From the NCBI GenBank assembly GCA_026119855.1, contig JAOWBW010000131.1, forward strand, positions 806,001 through 870,000: a stretch of 64,000 nucleotides of DNA, in the 5' to 3' direction. Under the pieces are notes generated by a model. That model was not told the DNA's origin, ran no database searches, and saw nothing but the letters and a program-made list of their open reading frames with translations. Of the stretch, positions 59,576 through 64,000 are shown piece by piece. The DNA comes from Campanula takesimana. Lineage: Eukaryota > Streptophyta > Magnoliopsida > Asterales > Campanulaceae. Every line of letters starts with the position of its first letter. Position 1 is the stretch's first letter. The position numbers were made by a program, and so were the translations under genes.

Positions 59576-60000
59576 CACTACAAGAAAACAGGCAGATACC
59601 GACGGATTATTCCGTCACTAATCGTCCAATTTCCGTCGCTAACATAAATTAACGACGGATTTGTGACGTTAAAATTCCGATGTTAAAACGTGCGTCGGTA
59701 ATATATTTCAACGGATTACCGACGATTTTCTTTACGATTTTGCAACGGATATATCCGTCGCAAAAGTCTTTCAGCCGTCGGTAAGTTCGCAAATCAGACG
59801 ACAAAAATTGAAACTTATTCCGACGGATCAACGACGGATTTTCCGTTGTTAATTAAATGGTCGTTTTATTTTCACCCATTTTTGTGATGCTTTAGCAAGG
59901 GAACATTCCGTCAAAACTATTAATATTTTTTATTAAATTTATTTTATGTTTAATATTACTGACAGATATTTCCGTCACTAAATTTGTAAATTATTTTATT
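59576..60000 (+). mobile_element. CACTA (En/Spm) transposon end
   Basis: Begins CACTACAAGAAAACAGGC, the standard CACTA terminus. A subterminal region to about 59960 is full of direct and inverted CGACGGAT, CCGTCG and CGTCGGTAA words, the transposase-binding array. The opposite terminus TTCTTGTAGTG was not found in the window, so the element continues, is truncated or is interrupted by the copia element. Confidence 0.8.
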
Positions 60001-60540
60001 AAAAAAATAATATATATATATATATATATATTGATTTTATTGATTTATTTGAACTCTTTTGTTATTCATGAAATTATCCATTAATGTTTTACTCCATTCA
60101 GATTTTTCTAAATCTTATTCAAGAAAGATAACCAAAACAAGGTTCCAATAAACCATAAACCACCACAGGCCAATATAATCTTGATATGCATTTCTATTAT
60201 TCTATTTATCACTGTCCCCATTGACATTTCAAGTTTGCAAATTTCCCCTTTACAAGGCAACAGATGCCACTAGAGTTATCTCAAGCTTTAAATCACAGCC
60301 TGTTTAGACACATCCAAAAGAGCAAGCTTCTGAATTGAAATCTATCAAGGACAAATATCTTGGAAATGTTAAGAACTTCACATGAACTGGCTAAGAAGTG
60401 GGTCTTAAACTGAAGAAAATTAGAACATATATTCTATTGAAATGGTGTCAACGCAGCAAGCCAAAAAAATAGATGGTTCGGACCGGCTGACAACAAACAG
60501 TAATGAGAATAGAGATACAATTAATACATCATGTATTAAT
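60001..60540. other. Stretch between CACTA end and copia LTR
   Basis: Contains a TA microsatellite (60008-60031) and AT-rich DNA; no gene. It may be CACTA interior or the start of the copia LTR, whose outer edge I could not fix. Confidence 0.35.
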
Positions 60541-60650
60541 TGTTGTACAGTACAAGCCAATCGTGGAGAATTAAAGCATAAAGTTCAACATTTCAAAGAT
60601 ATAACACAGTTACTTACGGAGGAACTATGGAGCTGATTCTTATTTATACA

Positions 60651-60800
60651 AGGCAATCGGCAAGGCAAGATCAGCAAGGCGATCAGCAAGACAATCGGCA
60701 AGATAGACCAGCAAGGCAATCGGCAAGGCAAGATCAGCAAGGCGATCAGCAAGACAATCGGCAAGATAGACCAGCAAGGCAATCGGCAAGGAAAGAGCAG
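60651..60800. repeat. 63-bp tandem repeat in the copia LTR
   Basis: Two full copies and a partial third of a unit beginning CAAGGCAATCGGCAAGGCAA, itself composed of GGCAAG and ATCAGCAAG words. It lies about 150-300 bases upstream of the LTR TATA box, a position where LTR enhancers often sit. Confidence 0.85.
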
Positions 60801-61240
60801 AATAGTGTTCAAGTAGATAAGGGTTTGTTTGTAAATAGTCATAAGTTAAAGGGTCAAAGTGTAAATACGTAACTGCAAGTTGTTAAAGTTGTTAGATCAG
60901 TTAGTGTAACTGTTTCCGCTTTTCTCGCTTTTCTTTTCCAAGTATTGTATATATACATGTAGAAGTCTTCTTGAGGAAGATACACAAATTCCCAAATTCT
61001 CTCTCTCTTACAATGACCTTTCTCTCTCTACTTTTGGATCTTCGATACTCAAGATGGTATCAGAGCTACCAATCCAGGTAGCCTGATCACCTAAATCGCT
61101 TCCGCTCAGTTCGATCTCTTCCAGTTTTGATTTAATCTTTGTCTTCATTTCTTCGTTTTCTCTGTTCAGTAATTTCGATTTCGAATTGAATTTGGTTGCC
61201 CTAATTTCAAATCTCAATTTCCTTAGTTCTTCGTTTATCA

Positions 61241-62350
61241 ATGGCTCCCGACGCAAATTCAAGCGGTAAATCTAGCGATTCCGATGATTCGGAAAATGTC
61301 ACCATCTCCATCGAGTCAAATATGCATCCTCTGTTCTTCCATAACTACGATAATCCTTCACTTTGCTTAGTTTCTAAGAAATTGGTAGGATCTGATAATT
61401 TTAGCTCGTGGAGAAGATCTATGGAAATTGCACTTTCGGCGAAGAACAAATTGTGCATAATTGATGGATCATATGCTAAACCAGCCGATGGAACTCAGCT
61501 TTTTCAACTATGGAGGAGAGCTAATGACATGCTTATCTCGTGGATTCTCAACTCAGTAAGTGAAGAAATTGGTAATAGCCTTGGCTATGTATCTACAGCT
61601 AAGGCAATCTGGACTCAATTGCATCAACGTTTCTCAACCATTGATGGACATCGAATATTTCAGTTGGAAAAGGATCTACACAAGCTTGAGCAAGGTAACA
61701 ATTCTGTTGAAATTTACTATCATAAATTGAAAGGTTTTTGGGATGAAACAAATGCTTTAGATACTGTTAATGTCTGCAAATGTCCCTGTATTTGTGGTGT
61801 GGACAAGGAAAATATTCAAAGGAATCAACGGAAGCAGTTAATGCAGTTTCTCATGGGGTTGAATGACTGTTTTATTTCTGTAAGGGGACAGATTCTCCGT
61901 ATGATTCCACTTCCAGATCTTGATGTTGCTTTCAATATGGTCAAGTTAGAAGAAACACTAAGTCATGGCTACATTCCAGGAAATGTTGATTCTATAGCTC
62001 TCAATACTAACAGATTCTCTCCTCACAACAATAATCAAAATGGTATAAATCATGGTAAAGGATCATTTAACAGGTCATCCTTTAAGAAAGGGATTATGTG
62101 CAATTACTGTCACAAGGAAGGGCATACCAAAGATGAGTGCTACAAGTTACATGGTTATCCTCCAGATCATCCATTCTACAACAAGAATTTTGTTTCTAAG
62201 GCGAGATTTGGTACTGGTCACAATAATTCCTACACCAAAAGTAATGTCAGTAATTCAAGCCCGGCTAGTTTTGGTAGTTCTCACAAAGCTATGCAAGCAT
62301 GGATTCTGGAGTACTTGAAGATGGAGACAAATCAGCAACTCAGCCACTAA
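61241..62350 (+). CDS. Copia gag polyprotein
   Basis: 369 aa, uninterrupted. The acidic N-terminus is followed by the copia gag domain (LVGSDNFSSWRRSMEIALSA, KNKLCIIDGSYAKP, SEEIGNSLGYVSTAKAIW) and RQLMQFLMGLNDCF-type sequence. A CCHC zinc knuckle CNYCHKEGHTKDECYKLHGYP lies near residues 286-306 and should bind element RNA. The start ATG 61241 lies about 175 bases after the primer site. The reading frame ends in a 52-base overlap with the pol frame, so pol may need a frameshift or the overlap may mark an indel. Confidence 0.88.
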   Translation: MAPDANSSGKSSDSDDSENVTISIESNMHPLFFHNYDNPSLCLVSKKLVGSDNFSSWRRSMEIALSAKNKLCIIDGSYAKPADGTQLFQLWRRANDMLISWILNSVSEEIGNSLGYVSTAKAIWTQLHQRFSTIDGHRIFQLEKDLHKLEQGNNSVEIYYHKLKGFWDETNALDTVNVCKCPCICGVDKENIQRNQRKQLMQFLMGLNDCFISVRGQILRMIPLPDLDVAFNMVKLEETLSHGYIPGNVDSIALNTNRFSPHNNNQNGINHGKGSFNRSSFKKGIMCNYCHKEGHTKDECYKLHGYPPDHPFYNKNFVSKARFGTGHNNSYTKSNVSNSSPASFGSSHKAMQAWILEYLKMETNQQLSH

Positions 62351-63741
62351 GTCTTGAGCAGCTCCAACATCAACTCAATCTAGTTAATCAGACATTGATG
62401 TTAATGCAAAAGGAAAAGGACTCTCCTGAAGATCATGTGATATCTCATGTGACCAGAGGTGTGCAGGACAATATTACAGGTATGTTTTATTCTAATCAAA
62501 TTTCTTTGGCATGCTCTTTTCAATGTCTAAATAGCTGGATTTTGGACTCAGGTGCCACAGACCACATATGCATTTCCCTTGATCTCATGCATAATGTATC
62601 CTCATTTCTTGTACCTATTCTGTTATCTCTTCCAAATGGTACAAAAGTCTCTGTTACTCAGTTTGGTTCAGTCTATGTAAATGATCATCTTACCTTACAT
62701 AAAGTCCTGTATGTCCCTAGCTTTCATTTCAACTTACTCTCAATTTCAAAGCTCATTGCACAAACTTCATTCTCCGTTCACATTAATCATAATTCTTGCA
62801 CTTTCCAGGATCCACATATGATGAAAATTGTGGCAACTGGAGAGCTGCATGATGGGCTGTATCTTCTTCATTCTGGCACCGTCAGTTCACAGTCTTTGCT
62901 CAAATCTGTTCATTCTTCCAATGCAACTCTAACTGCTTTCTCTTGTAATAAGCAAAACATTTGGCATGTTAGATTAGGACATACTTCTCCTGCTATGCTT
63001 CATAAAATTCCAGGATTGCAATCTGTAATTTTTTCTTCAAATAAAGAAAATGATGATACTTGTCTTTGTACTGTATGTCCTCTTGCCAAACAGCACAAAC
63101 ATTCATTTCCTACCAGCACATCATTCTCAGTTTCTCCTTTCCAACTTATACACTGTGATTTGTGGGGACCCTATAGACATACTACCATGGGTGGTTGTAA
63201 ATATTTTTTAACCATCGTAGATGATTTCTCCAGATATACTTGGACCTTTCTCATGGCCACTAAACTCCAAGTTTTCTCCACCTTGAAACATTTTGTAGCC
63301 TATGTTCATAATCAATTCTCTTCTTCTATCAAATCCTTTAGAACAGACAACGGCACAGAGTTCTTTAATAAGGAAGTTACTCCATTTCTTCTTTCTCTTG
63401 GCATCTTACACCAAAGTTCATGTGCTGGAACACCACAACAAAATGGTGTAGTAGAAAGAAAACATCAACACTTGCTGAATGTTTCTAGGGCTTTGAGATT
63501 CCAAGCTCATTTGCCCATTTCATTTTGGGGTCATTGCTTACTTACTGCCACATATCTCATCAATCTCATTCCTTCTATTGCCATCCACCACAAAATTCCT
63601 TTTCAGCTTCTTTACAACAAAGAACCCACATATGATCATCTCAGAACTTTTGGCTGTCTATGCTATGCTTCAATTCATCCTTCTGATAAATTTTCTTCTA
63701 GAGCTATTCCTTCTATTTTCTTGGGATATCCATTATTTTAG
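62299..63741 (+). pseudogene. Copia pol: protease and integrase, interrupted by a stop
   Basis: Open for 480 codons. The protease motif WILDSGATDHIC is near 62532-62568. The GAG-pre-integrase domain (WHVRLGHTSPAMLHKIPG, CTVCPLAKQHKH) supplies the HHCC zinc site. The integrase core has HCDLWGPY, FRTDNGTEFF and GVVERKHQH, giving the D,D,E triad intact, then AIPSIFLGYP. A TAG follows at 63739-63741, exactly where relatives read on into KGYRLYNLETH. Downstream sequence stays open in the same frame, so a single nonsense change separates integrase from RT. Confidence 0.85.
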
Positions 63742-64000
63742 AAAGGATACAGGTTGTATAATCTGGAGACTCACACTGTATTTGTTAGTAGACATGTCAA
63801 ATTTCATGAATGTGTCTTTCCTTTTCATCCTTCCTTTAATCAATCTGTTCATTCTTCTGACATGACATCTCCTTGGTCTGATTCTGAACTTCCCACAATT
63901 CATCCCATCATTACTACCAATCAAAATTCTGTTCCTTGTCCTACACAATCTTCAAATCCTATTCCTTCTACAATTTCTCCCCCAATTCCATCAGAATCTG
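63742..64000 (+). pseudogene. Continuation of copia pol after the stop
   Basis: The same frame continues without stops (KGYRLYNLETHTVFVSRHVK) into the Ser/Pro-rich linker between integrase and RT, and leaves the window. It shows that the stop at 63739 is an interruption, not the natural end. Confidence 0.75.

Larger units (their letters stand above)
60541..64000 (+). mobile_element. Ty1-copia retrotransposon, nearly intact, running off the window
   Basis: The LTR (about 60541-61054) has a 63-bp tandem repeat and TATATATAC at about 60948. The primer site TGGTATCAGAGC is at 61055-61066. gag (61241-62350) is intact; pol follows in another frame and has one stop near 63739-63741. RT and the 3' LTR lie beyond 64000. 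The LTR's left edge is uncertain. Confidence 0.8.

Overview
The window is nuclear DNA from a flowering plant, most likely a core eudicot. The evidence is spliced genes with plant-only family members, GT-AG introns, AT-rich spacers, many TA-flanked Stowaway-type MITEs and nested LTR retrotransposons. A Retand/Tat-type Ty3-gypsy element with amplified tandem repeats would fit Caryophyllales, but that placement is inference. One 100-base assembly gap lies at 37499-37598. Exon boundaries were assigned by eye from reading frame, splice consensus and family conservation.

Bases 1-31000 are gene-bearing. On the minus strand lies a receptor-like kinase of the CRLK type (coding 4543 to 1949, 7 exons, 419 aa), with a probable 5' UTR exon near 7200 and a long leader intron containing a TRIM nested in a MITE. 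On the plus strand follow two tandem F-box/FBA genes: 10319-11516, broken by a frameshift, and 12905-14125, intact at 406 aa. Next is a BIM-type bHLH brassinosteroid-signalling factor (18424-25248, 7 exons, 329 aa, one GC-AG intron). Last is a minus-strand plant O-fucosyltransferase-family protein (30405 to 27658, 8 exons, 518 aa). Spacers and introns carry Stowaway, hAT-like and Mutator-like non-autonomous elements, a Helitron 3' end and a roughly 54-bp AT-rich tandem repeat.

Bases 31000-58200 are almost entirely transposon. They hold two foldback or hAT-like elements, a probable LTR before the gap, and a large Tat/Retand-type gypsy element (about 38100-52348). The gypsy element has decayed gag-pol with dual RNase H, an antisense extra ORF (48597 to 47095), three tandem-repeat arrays and a 1.5-kb 3' LTR. 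No matching 5' LTR is visible. Beyond it lie two reverse-oriented Ty1-copia fragments, one represented by an LTR plus leader and the other by gag plus an LTR.

Bases 58200-64000 begin with a promoter carrying site II, telo-box and TATA motifs, plus the first exons of an unidentified, probably translation-related gene. This runs into the end of a CACTA element and then a nearly intact Ty1-copia element whose pol has one clear premature stop and which continues past the window.

No prokaryotic-type system, CRISPR array or tRNA/rRNA gene was seen. The most interesting structure is the gypsy element. Its antisense ORF has its own TATA-like box, and upstream of that (reading on the minus strand) lies an array with about a dozen copies of TGACGTAAG, a TGA/bZIP-type site. 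This suggests the amplified repeats act as an enhancer for the antisense gene.
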